Assembly: GCA_027486005.1 (NCBI GenBank)
Contig: JAIXPZ010000012.1
Coordinates: forward strand, 1-39,177
Direction: 5' to 3'
Source of the DNA: Legionellales bacterium
GTDB lineage: Bacteria; Pseudomonadota; Gammaproteobacteria; JAGOUN01
Length of the DNA: 39,177 nucleotides
In this document: piece after piece, positions 7,921 through 15,366 of the stretch
Position numbering within the stretch: the stretch's first letter is position 1
Layout of the letters: the number at the start of each line of letters is the position of its first letter
The notes under the pieces: generated by a model
What the model was told of the DNA's origin: nothing
The model's database searches: none
The model's input: only the letters and a program-made list of their open reading frames with translations
Program-made: the position numbers and the translations under genes

Positions 7921-8517
7921 TTAAAAGGCATAACTCAACCCCAACCATCCGACAGTAATATCAGGCATATCGTTTAATCCGCTGACCCAGCCCATGAGGT
8001 ATGAAAAGTCACCATGTACTGAAAAATGTTCATTAAAATGATAACTCATACCTGCAACCGCTTCAGGTACCCACTCTTTTGTGGTTACATTACCGCCAAA
8101 GTAACTTTCAGTGGCAACTACTTCTTCATAAGCCGCTCCAAATTTTACATGAGTCTCCCATTCCGAATTCAAATGTAATGCAGTAACGAATAGCACATCG
8201 GTGGACGAAAAACTAATTTCGGCTTGATCAAGATTGAGATAATGGTACGTTTCATCTCCATAGTAATTGTACGCTATTTCACCACCCAGACTGAAATGTT
8301 GACTCACTGGCGTGCTGTAACCAGCCCCAAAGCGATAGGATACGTAATTGATTTCATTGGAGATTAACGGACTACTTGCTGAGGTAAAGCTGTAATCTGT
8401 ATTCGCTGAGGTACCAATATCCGTGAAAATATAGACTTGTTCTTTTGCCCACAAAGTACTAGATAAAGCTAAAGTGGTAAAAAACACAGAGACCAAAGAA
8501 AGATTTGTTTTGTTCAT
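7921..8517 (-). CDS. Small outer-membrane beta-barrel protein (OmpA-barrel/opacity-like)
   Basis: The 198-residue product has a clear signal peptide (MNKTNLSLVSVFFTTLALSS, cleavage near LWA/KEQ). Alternating amphipathic strands with aromatic girdles follow (NYVSYRFGAGYSTPV, FSLGGEIAYNYYG, THVKFGAAYEEV, FSVHGDFSYLMGW) and the chain ends GWLGLSYAF, a C-terminal Phe as recognised by the BAM machinery. This fits an eight-stranded OMP_b-brl-type barrel, often surface-exposed in pathogens and endosymbionts. The gene is 41 bp upstream of the chosen tolC start on the same strand. The ligand or role is unknown. Confidence 0.8.
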   Translation of the reverse strand: MNKTNLSLVSVFFTTLALSSTLWAKEQVYIFTDIGTSANTDYSFTSASSPLISNEINYVSYRFGAGYSTPVSQHFSLGGEIAYNYYGDETYHYLNLDQAEISFSSTDVLFVTALHLNSEWETHVKFGAAYEEVVATESYFGGNVTTKEWVPEAVAGMSYHFNEHFSVHGDFSYLMGWVSGLNDMPDITVGWLGLSYAF

Positions 8518-8621
8518 TATTTATTCTTATTGTTTTTGTTAGGCACATAATATAGGTAATAAATAAACAAAATGCAATAGGAAAATACAAAATAAAAAAA
8601 TGAGACAGAATGGATTTGAAT

Positions 8622-8648
8622 GGGCAATCACAAGGAATTGCCCCTACA
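8622..8648. repeat. Palindromic repeat between glnA and the beta-barrel gene
   Basis: GGGCAAT (8622-8628) pairs with ATTGCCC (8637-8643), followed by CTACA, so the minus strand starts TGTAGGGGC. The layout matches the repeat inside rsmB at 2224-2247. It lies 7 bp beyond the glnA stop codon and could stabilise the 3' end of that mRNA. There is no T-tract. Confidence 0.55.
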
Positions 8649-8654
8649 TCAATT

Positions 8655-10076
8655 TTACAGACTATAGTACATATCAAACTCCACCGGATGCGTGGTCATA
8701 TTCAAGCGTGAAATTTCTTGTTCTTTCAACTCAATATACGCCTCAAGAATCTCAGGCGTAAACACGCCACCCTCCAATAGAAAAGCAGAATCCGCCTTTA
8801 ATGCATCAATTGCCTCACGTAAAGAGCCGCACATGTCAGGCACTCGACCAGCATCTTCTTTAGAAAGATGATACAAATCTTTATCCAGAGCTTCACCTGG
8901 GTGAATTTTATTCTTAATACCATCTAATCCCGCCATCATCATCGCAGAAAACGCTAAATAGGGATTCGCGAGTGGATCAGGAAAACGCACTTCAATGCGC
9001 TTTTCAACCGCTTGGGTCACAAAAGGAATTCGAATCGCTGCAGAACGATTACTCGCGGAATATGCCAACTTCACTGGCGCTTCGTAACCTGGCACCAAAC
9101 GTTTATAGCTATTTGTCGTTGGATTAGTCAAAGCATTCAATGCCCGTGCATGTTTTAAAATTCCACCAATATAATAAATTGCTAATTCTGATAATCCCGC
9201 ATAAGCATCACCAGAGAATAAATTTTTACCGTCTTTTGCCAGAGATTGATGGGTGTGCATTGCACTGCCATTATCTCCCACTAAAGGTTTGGGCATAAAA
9301 GTCACTGTTTTGCCATAACTTAGAGCAACATTACGAATACAATATTTAAAGGTTTGTGCTTCATCACATTTTTTTGTCAATGAAGAATAGCGTGTGACAA
9401 TTTCATTTTGACCGGCGGTCGCCACTTCATGATGATGCACCTCTGGAATCAAACCCATTCGCTCCAACATCAAACACATTTCTGAACGCAAGTCGTGCGC
9501 TGAATCGATTGGTGGCACGGGGAAATATCCTCCCTTAACGGCAGGGCGATATCCCATATTGCCTTGCTCTATCACAGTATTGGTATTCCACGCGCCCTCT
9601 TCCGAATCAATCTTATAAGAAACATTCCGCATATCCACTGACCAACGCACATCATCAAAAATAAAAAATTCGACTTCATGGCCCATGTACGCAACATCAG
9701 CGATCCCTGTTTTCTTCAGATATTCCTCTGCACGCAATGCTACAGCACGCGGGTCACGATTGTACGGCAACATGGTTTGCGGCTCGAAAACATCGCAACG
9801 AACAATCAATGTTTTAGATTCAAAAAATGGATCAATGACCACACTATCAATAATTGGTTTTAAAACCATATCGGATTTATCAATGGATGCCCAACCTTCT
9901 ATCGATGAGCCATCGAATACTTTACCATCGGTGAATAACGCCTCGTTGACTCGTGCAATCGGTAAAGAAATATGATGTTCTTTGCCGCGAAGATCAGAGA
10001 ATCTTAAATCGAGAAATTGAATCTGTTCTTTTTCTATTAAATCAAAAATAGCTTTTACTGTATTTTTTACAGACAT
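8655..10076 (-). CDS. glnA: Glutamine synthetase type I
   Basis: GlnA condenses glutamate and ammonia to glutamine with ATP and acts as a dodecamer in the cytoplasm. The 473-residue protein is close to the usual 469. Landmarks in order: the [12 protein letters not shown]-terminal signature, the metal ligands in [29 protein letters not shown], the [13 protein letters not shown] segment, [18 protein letters not shown], and [10 protein letters not shown]. Tyr402 in [10 protein letters not shown] matches the adenylylation site of the GSI-beta class, so GlnE-type control is possible. AAGGAG lies just upstream of the ATG. The gene stands alone: glnL/glnG do not follow, and the upstream DNA is a decayed gene fragment. 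Confidence 0.96.
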   Translation of the reverse strand: MSVKNTVKAIFDLIEKEQIQFLDLRFSDLRGKEHHISLPIARVNEALFTDGKVFDGSSIEGWASIDKSDMVLKPIIDSVVIDPFFESKTLIVRCDVFEPQTMLPYNRDPRAVALRAEEYLKKTGIADVAYMGHEVEFFIFDDVRWSVDMRNVSYKIDSEEGAWNTNTVIEQGNMGYRPAVKGGYFPVPPIDSAHDLRSEMCLMLERMGLIPEVHHHEVATAGQNEIVTRYSSLTKKCDEAQTFKYCIRNVALSYGKTVTFMPKPLVGDNGSAMHTHQSLAKDGKNLFSGDAYAGLSELAIYYIGGILKHARALNALTNPTTNSYKRLVPGYEAPVKLAYSASNRSAAIRIPFVTQAVEKRIEVRFPDPLANPYLAFSAMMMAGLDGIKNKIHPGEALDKDLYHLSKEDAGRVPDMCGSLREAIDALKADSAFLLEGGVFTPEILEAYIELKEQEISRLNMTTHPVEFDMYYSL

Positions 10077-10097
10077 GAATAACTCCTTTATTCCTAA

Positions 10098-10301
10098 TTA
10101 ATTTATTTTATTTCGCCCAGGCAACATGCGTACTAATACATTATACCTCAACACAAAGTGGTGAAAAAGCGCTGCCGCTACATGCAAAGATAATAACATA
10201 ATGAGTGCAACAGCTAATATCCCATGAAGCTGAAATGCTTGTCCAGTGAAAACTTTTTGTAATAAAGCCGAAAGAATCTGTTGTCTTTTTTTAGGACATA
10301 A
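10098..10301 (-). pseudogene. C-terminal remnant of a cytochrome b561-type membrane protein
   Basis: A minus-strand frame open from 10301 to a TAA at 10098 has no credible start codon. It contains LHGILAVALIMLLSLHVAAA, then a HHFVLR and RMLPG ending, the last transmembrane helix and tail of di-haem cytochrome b561 (CybB) family proteins, including the helix histidine in SLHVAAA. About one third of a normal protein remains; upstream the frame is closed by stops. This is a truncated, presumably non-functional gene that now forms the glnA upstream region. Confidence 0.75.
10140..10167 (-). promoter_or_regulatory. Candidate sigma-70 promoter of glnA
   Basis: On the minus strand TATAAT (10145-10140) is a perfect -10, preceded at 16 bp by TTTTCA (10167-10162), a 4/6 match to the -35. 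It would start transcription about 55 bases before the glnA ATG, within the cytochrome b561 remnant. No obvious sigma-54 -24/-12 pair was seen. Confidence 0.4.
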
Positions 10302-10317
10302 TTATTCCTGCTAAAGA

Positions 10318-10345
10318 TTGCTATAAAACCATAAAACGCTAAAAT
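10318..10345 (+). promoter_or_regulatory. Candidate sigma-70 promoter of sbcB
   Basis: TTGCTA (10318-10323) and TAAAAT (10340-10345) are spaced by 16 bp and lie 29 bp before the sbcB ATG. This is a pattern match by eye only. Confidence 0.4.
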
Positions 10346-10374
10346 AAGGCTACAGATTTTTGCGGAAACGGTGC

Positions 10375-11790
10375 ATGACAAAAACTTTTCTTTTTTATGA
10401 CATTGAAACTTCCGGGCTTAACCCCGCCTTTGATCAAATCATTCAATTTTCTGCAATTCGCACTGATCTCAGTTTGAATGAACTCGAACGATATGAATGG
10501 ATGATCCGCCCGAATTCAGACATTATCCCTAGCCCAACTGCAATGACCATTCATCGCACCACGCTTACCGCTTGGCAACAAGGCGAAGCTGAATTAACGG
10601 TTATACAGCGTATTCATGCATTAATGAATACTCCGGGCACCATCAGCCTGGGTTATAACACCCTGGGGTTTGATGATGAGTTTTTACGTTTTAGTTTTTA
10701 TCGCAATTTGCTCACGCCTTATACGCATCAATATGCGAACAGCTGTGGTCGCGCAGACATTTATCCGATTACCGCGCTTTATTATTTATTTCATCCCAGC
10801 ATATTTTCTTGGCCAATACGCAATGACAAAATAAGTTTAAAACTCGATGCAATCAACGAACTTAATAAACTTGTGACTGGTGTCGCGCACACGGCTATTG
10901 TCGATGTTGAAGCCACTATCGCGCTGGCCAAAAATTTTATGCAACACAAGGACACCTGGCAATATGCTATTGGATATTTTGACAAAGAAAAGGATAGTGA
11001 ACGAATTCAAAAATTACCGAATATTTTAGGAAAAAAACACGCCATTCTTGTCGACGGAGTCTTTGGGGCATCACTGAATTTCTGTGCACCAGTATTAAAC
11101 CTGGGCACGCATTATCATTTCAAAAATCAATCTTGCTGGCTACGATTAGATACTGAAAATTTGTCCCACTCAACATTAAATGATTTTGTTCAACATAACT
11201 GGGTCATCAACAAAAAGCTAGCTGAACCAGGATTTCTGTTGCCTCCAACAGCAAAATATCTCCAGAAGCTTACTGAAGAAAAAAGAGAAATACTCAAAAA
11301 AAATATTCAATGGTTAGAGAATAACCCCGAAATTCTGCAAGTAATCACGCAATATTATTGTGATTATACTTACCCCAAACACCCTAATATCGCACCTGAA
11401 GCCGCGCTGTATGAACAAGGCTTCTGGAATAACGAACAGCAACAACAATCGCAACAATTTCATCGCGCGGAGAATTCAAAAAAATCCGCAGTAATTGATA
11501 GAATATCTCACCCCCTATTAAAGACATTAGCCATTCATGCTTTGGGACGTGTTGATGCAGATTTACTTTCTGAAGAGCAGCGTGAAGAATTAGCAACTTA
11601 TTGGAAAAAACTTAAAGAACATCCAGAAAAAATTATTGATTACAAAGGAAAGCAAAAATTGAGTTTGGCGCAGGCGCTTGATGAAATTCAAAAACTTAAA
11701 GTGGATGCAACACTGGACGCGGAACAGAAAAATATAGTACAGGAATTAGAGGAGTGGTTTTTTGGACTCAAATGCGAAGACTCTGACTGA
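10375..11790 (+). CDS. sbcB: Exodeoxyribonuclease I
   Basis: SbcB degrades single-stranded DNA 3' to 5' and acts in recombination and mismatch repair. From the ATG at 10375 the protein is 471 residues, the normal length; an in-frame TTG at 10360 would add five atypical residues. The DEDDh exonuclease motifs are present: FYDIETSGLNP (residues 7-17), GYNTLGFDDEFLR (about 93-105) and HTAIVDVEATIALAK (about 173-187). The SH3-like and helical ExoI C-terminal domains follow. The gene is divergent from glnA and monocistronic. Confidence 0.95.
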   Translation: MTKTFLFYDIETSGLNPAFDQIIQFSAIRTDLSLNELERYEWMIRPNSDIIPSPTAMTIHRTTLTAWQQGEAELTVIQRIHALMNTPGTISLGYNTLGFDDEFLRFSFYRNLLTPYTHQYANSCGRADIYPITALYYLFHPSIFSWPIRNDKISLKLDAINELNKLVTGVAHTAIVDVEATIALAKNFMQHKDTWQYAIGYFDKEKDSERIQKLPNILGKKHAILVDGVFGASLNFCAPVLNLGTHYHFKNQSCWLRLDTENLSHSTLNDFVQHNWVINKKLAEPGFLLPPTAKYLQKLTEEKREILKKNIQWLENNPEILQVITQYYCDYTYPKHPNIAPEAALYEQGFWNNEQQQQSQQFHRAENSKKSAVIDRISHPLLKTLAIHALGRVDADLLSEEQREELATYWKKLKEHPEKIIDYKGKQKLSLAQALDEIQKLKVDATLDAEQKNIVQELEEWFFGLKCEDSD

Positions 11791-11823
11791 AACACTAAAA
11801 TTTGCATTAAAATCATTCAGCTC

Positions 11824-11851
11824 TTGACATTATTAATACAACTGCTATTCT
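11824..11851 (+). promoter_or_regulatory. Candidate promoter of the 914-residue protein gene, now separated from it by a MITE
   Basis: A perfect -35 TTGACA (11824-11829) is followed 16 bp later by TATTCT (11846-11851, 4/6 match). It points toward the gene at 12080, with the 143-bp element at 11880-12022 between. If used, the transcript would carry the element's two hairpins in its leader. Confidence 0.35.
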
Positions 11852-11879
11852 TTATGGCCATAAGTTATACAGAAAAGTT

Positions 11880-12022
11880 GTATCCGCTACATAAACCAGG
11901 GCGGGTGTCACCCCAGCGCAGGCTGGGGCCTAGTCAGCATTTTTAACTCATTGATAAAACTAGGTTCCTGCCTTTGCAGGAATGACACTTCGTTTGGTTG
12001 CCATTAAATTTGTAGGGGATAC
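11880..12022. mobile_element. 143-bp MITE-like element with terminal inverted repeats and 8-bp target duplication
   Basis: The left end GTATCCGCTACA (11880-11891) and right end TGTAGGGGATAC (12011-12022) are inverted repeats with one mismatch in 12. GAAAAGTT occurs immediately outside both ends (11872-11879 and 12023-12030), a perfect 8-bp target-site duplication. Inside are two hairpins: CCCCAG/CTGGGG near 11911-11928 and TTCCTGC/GCAGGAA near 11965-11982. There is no coding capacity, so movement would need a transposase elsewhere. Positions 11932-12022 recur at 38926-39016 in inverse orientation with two mismatches in 91 bases. Confidence 0.85.
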
Positions 12023-12079
12023 GAAAAGTTTGATTAATAAAAACGAAAACCTACAGACCAATAACAAAAGGCCAGCACC

Positions 12080-14824
12080 ATGTTCGCAAAATTATGCATT
12101 ACCTCACCCGACTCGCGCTATAAACTATCCGATGAGTTAAACACATTTTTTGCGGCCAGTCCTCTCACCGAAGTTCAGGGTTACAAGCCAAGCAAAAATC
12201 TGCTCAAAGCACTCTATGAACGCGAAACACCACCCACCCCTATTGAGATACAAACAACAGGCATACTTAACATTCTACCATTTTTAGATGAAGCTGACTG
12301 GGTACGACTCGCTTTACTCTGTGACAAATGCGATATCACAACATCAAACAATGATTTATTATTTGCGCTAGTACAGAATAGACTAAGTGATACAACCAAC
12401 TCTGATACAAAAAAAATAAACGCCTATTATTTCCTTAGAAGCCAAAATCAAAAAATTACTCATGATTTATTCATCAAAAAAATTGTACCTGCCATTTTGG
12501 CTTTAGAACATTTGGAAGAAAAAACGGCAACATGGGCGGTACTGCTTGCTGATCCAGATTACCCCAAAGAAGTGTTTAACGATCCTTCTCTTGGACAAAT
12601 AACTCCAATTTTATCTGACGCTGTTTCATGGATAGCAAAAAATGCCAAAGATAACCTGAGAAGGGTCGTGTCTCATTTGATTGCATTACAGAACCCCGAG
12701 CTTACATTAGCACTCCTTCACTTTGGTTTTAATGGCACCATCAAGCTTGAGGTGTTAAAAGAAACATTACAAAACTCTCCTGCATTCCCGGGTTACCCTG
12801 AATTCAATATCGTATTTTTTGGAACAAATCTTGCGGCATCCGAAAATCAAGAAGAAATCATTACTCAAATGCTCGCAGATATAAATAGCATAAACGCTCA
12901 ATTTCCAGAAAAAACAAGCGAACTCTTTAAACTATTTGTTGCTCCTGCGTTAACAACGCACTCACAACACTTGCTCTTTACAGCGCAAAAAGTCTTAGAT
13001 AATCACACTTACTTATTAAAAGAATTTTCTAAGCTGGCTTCAATGATGACAGTTAATTCAGAGACTGTCGCATGGCTGTCAAAAACTACTGCAGAATTAG
13101 CATCTAAATGGAATCTTGACATAGCGCTAAAAGCGTTAAATATAGAAAAAGAAATTTCCGGAAGATCAGAAAATACCATTAAACTCATTAAACAAGATTT
13201 AACAAAAAATGCTGTTAGAGACATCATAGGCCAACTTATTTTCTTCATGACCATCCCAGGAGTATGGGATAGCATTGTTAAAAATTATGGCGACGCTTTG
13301 TTTGTCTCTCTAGAAAATATTTTGCAAAATGACACTAAAGATTTTTTCCGCTCTATTACTGGATTACCGTGGCAACAAAATGAAAGCGGTCAACGCATCT
13401 GTTCCAATACCACAATCGATTGGCTCTTTAGCCTCCCTTGCATACAAAGACTAGATTTCATTCAGCCAAATGATCCCAGCTTTTCATCTAATGGAGAAAT
13501 ATATTTAGGCTACCTGTTTAAATTTAACGATCGCTATGTTATCAACAAATTATTTGAGGCTAATGCTAAAGTCACGCCTCACCCACTCTTCCTTGGCTTA
13601 ACAAAAGCGATAGGCGGCTACGCAAGGGAATTAGAACCTGCAATTCTGCCTTTATTAACACACCCCGACTTTCATATTGAACATTACTATGAGCATGCGA
13701 GCGAAGCGTTTAAGCAATTACCGCAAGTAAAAGCAGCAATGCAATTGCAGTATTTTTTTCATCCTGAAACCGTTGCGCATCTTGCTGGCAACGACCCAAG
13801 CATTGCCAGGATTGAGGCTGCGTATCACCCAGAAGTATTTTTTCAGGCATTACGATATCGTCACTCAGATAATTTGCATCAGATGACAATCGCACTATCT
13901 CAATCTGACTTAGCTAGCGATCGCACGCTATACGACCAAGCAAGATCATTGCACAAGCAAATAAAAACATTGCCAGTTGAAGCGAGGCGCGTCCTCAACC
14001 AAAATATTCGTTTTGCAGCGTTCTCTCTCGCGCATCGCATCTGCAAAGATAAAAGCGTAAATGAAACTGAAAGTGATACTAAGCAAGTTGGCAGAAGTAT
14101 GAAAAAGTTTCTTACTCGAGCAACAAAAGGCCACTTAATTACTGGAAAAGATGCAAAAGTTCCTTTTTTAGAATACATTCTTAGTCACTTAATAACACAC
14201 AGCCAATGTAATTCAAGCAATACTCATTATCCTAACGACCCTTTTATCTGGAGTGTGTATGTAGAATCTTATTTGAGAGTAAAAAGAGCAATGCAGAACA
14301 AACCTCTTACTAGCGAAGATACAACATATTCTCCTGATAAAATGACTAAGGTCAATGAGTGGCTAAATCAACAAATTCTCGATGGCAAAAAAACCAAGGA
14401 AACACTCGCGCCATTACCCAGTGATTTACTCAATGTTATTTTCGATAACACTAATGTGGATATTGTGGAGTTTACCCATATCAGTGAGCGCCTGTTTAAT
14501 GAGTCGGACTCAGATGATGGCGATGAAGACTCTGAAAGCAAACAAGAAAGCGTTGCGGAAGCCGTTGATGCAAAACCAAAACGAAGATCGATTTTTGAAT
14601 CAATAGCAACAAGAAGAGCAAGCTTGGATAGCAGACGAGATTCTGTTTCTACTCTAGCACATGAAATATGTTTTCCCATGGAAGATTTTTGGGCTGAAGC
14701 TCGAGATCCTCGAATAGTGTATAGCTCAGTGACTGCTTGTTCAGGAAGTATGTATGCTGCTTTCGCTGGGCCTGCTTCTTTTGCTGTTGGAGCGCCATCT
14801 ATGAATCCGGCTACAAAAGGATAA
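12080..14824 (+). CDS. Large protein of unknown function (914 aa), mainly helical, charged C-terminal tail
   Basis: I do not recognise a family. The sequence is rich in predicted helix with no signal peptide or clear membrane segment, so it looks cytoplasmic or exported by a signal-independent route. Residues 808-823 are an acidic serine-rich run (ESDSDDGDEDSESKQE). A basic segment follows (KPKRRS at 832-837, RRASLDSRRDS at 845-855) that resembles nuclear-localisation and basophilic-kinase sites of eukaryotic proteins. The last 25 residues are small and polar. AAAAGG eight bases before the ATG supports the start. The neighbours are a MITE, a toxin-antitoxin remnant and an even larger unknown gene. 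A secreted effector is an attractive guess, unproven; a structural or phage-related protein is not excluded. Confidence 0.8.
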   Translation: MFAKLCITSPDSRYKLSDELNTFFAASPLTEVQGYKPSKNLLKALYERETPPTPIEIQTTGILNILPFLDEADWVRLALLCDKCDITTSNNDLLFALVQNRLSDTTNSDTKKINAYYFLRSQNQKITHDLFIKKIVPAILALEHLEEKTATWAVLLADPDYPKEVFNDPSLGQITPILSDAVSWIAKNAKDNLRRVVSHLIALQNPELTLALLHFGFNGTIKLEVLKETLQNSPAFPGYPEFNIVFFGTNLAASENQEEIITQMLADINSINAQFPEKTSELFKLFVAPALTTHSQHLLFTAQKVLDNHTYLLKEFSKLASMMTVNSETVAWLSKTTAELASKWNLDIALKALNIEKEISGRSENTIKLIKQDLTKNAVRDIIGQLIFFMTIPGVWDSIVKNYGDALFVSLENILQNDTKDFFRSITGLPWQQNESGQRICSNTTIDWLFSLPCIQRLDFIQPNDPSFSSNGEIYLGYLFKFNDRYVINKLFEANAKVTPHPLFLGLTKAIGGYARELEPAILPLLTHPDFHIEHYYEHASEAFKQLPQVKAAMQLQYFFHPETVAHLAGNDPSIARIEAAYHPEVFFQALRYRHSDNLHQMTIALSQSDLASDRTLYDQARSLHKQIKTLPVEARRVLNQNIRFAAFSLAHRICKDKSVNETESDTKQVGRSMKKFLTRATKGHLITGKDAKVPFLEYILSHLITHSQCNSSNTHYPNDPFIWSVYVESYLRVKRAMQNKPLTSEDTTYSPDKMTKVNEWLNQQILDGKKTKETLAPLPSDLLNVIFDNTNVDIVEFTHISERLFNESDSDDGDEDSESKQESVAEAVDAKPKRRSIFESIATRRASLDSRRDSVSTLAHEICFPMEDFWAEARDPRIVYSSVTACSGSMYAAFAGPASFAVGAPSMNPATKG

Positions 14825-14845
14825 TTTATTTTTCCACATTTATGC

Positions 14846-15028
14846 ATGACAATGGAATCCGCTTTGACAATAACGATTGAAACCCCTCTCCTTCTTAACA
14901 TTGATAACTATGTTTATGCGGTACCGTTTGTTTACGAAAATGATTCTACCATATTCTTGAAAACTATTTTCCCCACAAGAAAGTCGACCAAAAAGTATTT
15001 ACAGGAGAAGCTCGATGAAAAAAAATGA
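14846..15028 (+). pseudogene. Truncated toxin gene of a type II toxin-antitoxin pair
   Basis: A 60-codon frame whose residues 19-52 (from IDNYVYAVPFVYEND through FLKTIFPTRKSTKKYL) match the C-terminal part of small toxins encoded just upstream of CopG-type (PF12441) antitoxins. The usual N-terminal 50 or so residues are missing and the first 18 residues here do not look like the family. The likely break is near 14900. The frame ends 14 bases inside the antitoxin gene, the normal overlap of such pairs. Probably non-functional as a toxin. Family naming is from memory of the motif and moderately certain. Confidence 0.6.
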
Positions 15029-15305
15029 AGCTGTATCCCTCAAGCTTGACGAAGAAGAGCAAGAAATTTTAGAAGCTTTTGAAAAGGGTGCTTTAAAAAG
15101 AGTCAAAAATTTTAAAGAAGAAATGGCAGCAGCCGAACAAGCAGCAGAAAATTTTTTCAAAAAAAATGCACGTCTTAATATTCGCATTTCAAGTCATGAT
15201 CTCATGCATCTTAAAAGAAAAGCAGCTTATAAAGGCCTGCCTTATCAGACATTTATTGCAAGTCTTTTACATCAAATTGCTGCGGGACATTTTGAAGGCA
15301 TATAA
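15015..15305 (+). CDS. CopG-type ribbon-helix-helix antitoxin
   Basis: The 96-residue protein has an acidic helical N-terminus (SLKLDEEEQEILEAFEKGALK) and a C-terminal ribbon-helix-helix (NIRISSHDLMHLKRKAAYKG, then LPYQTFIASLLHQIA). This matches CopG-family antitoxins (PF12441), which neutralise a partner toxin and repress their own operon. AGGAG lies seven bases before the ATG. It appears intact although its upstream toxin gene is truncated, so it may be a leftover, an anti-addiction antitoxin, or a stand-alone regulator. Confidence 0.8.
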   Translation: MKKNEAVSLKLDEEEQEILEAFEKGALKRVKNFKEEMAAAEQAAENFFKKNARLNIRISSHDLMHLKRKAAYKGLPYQTFIASLLHQIAAGHFEGI

Positions 15306-15313
15306 AAGCTCAA

Positions 15314-15339
15314 CAGCAGCCCGTCTTTTCAGGCTGCTG
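15314..15339. terminator. Hairpin between convergent antitoxin and giant-protein genes
   Basis: CAGCAGCC (15314-15321) pairs with GGCTGCTG (15332-15339) around a 10-nt loop. It sits between the antitoxin stop (15305) and the convergent 1691-residue gene stop (15367). No T-tract follows on either side, so termination by this stem alone is uncertain. Confidence 0.45.
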
Positions 15340-15366
15340 CTCATCAATAAACCCGATCTAGCTTTT

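Noticed and set aside
14368-14901. A 177-codon open frame on the minus strand
   Set aside because: It is antisense to the 3' end of the 914-residue gene, has no family resemblance, and its composition mirrors the sense codons.
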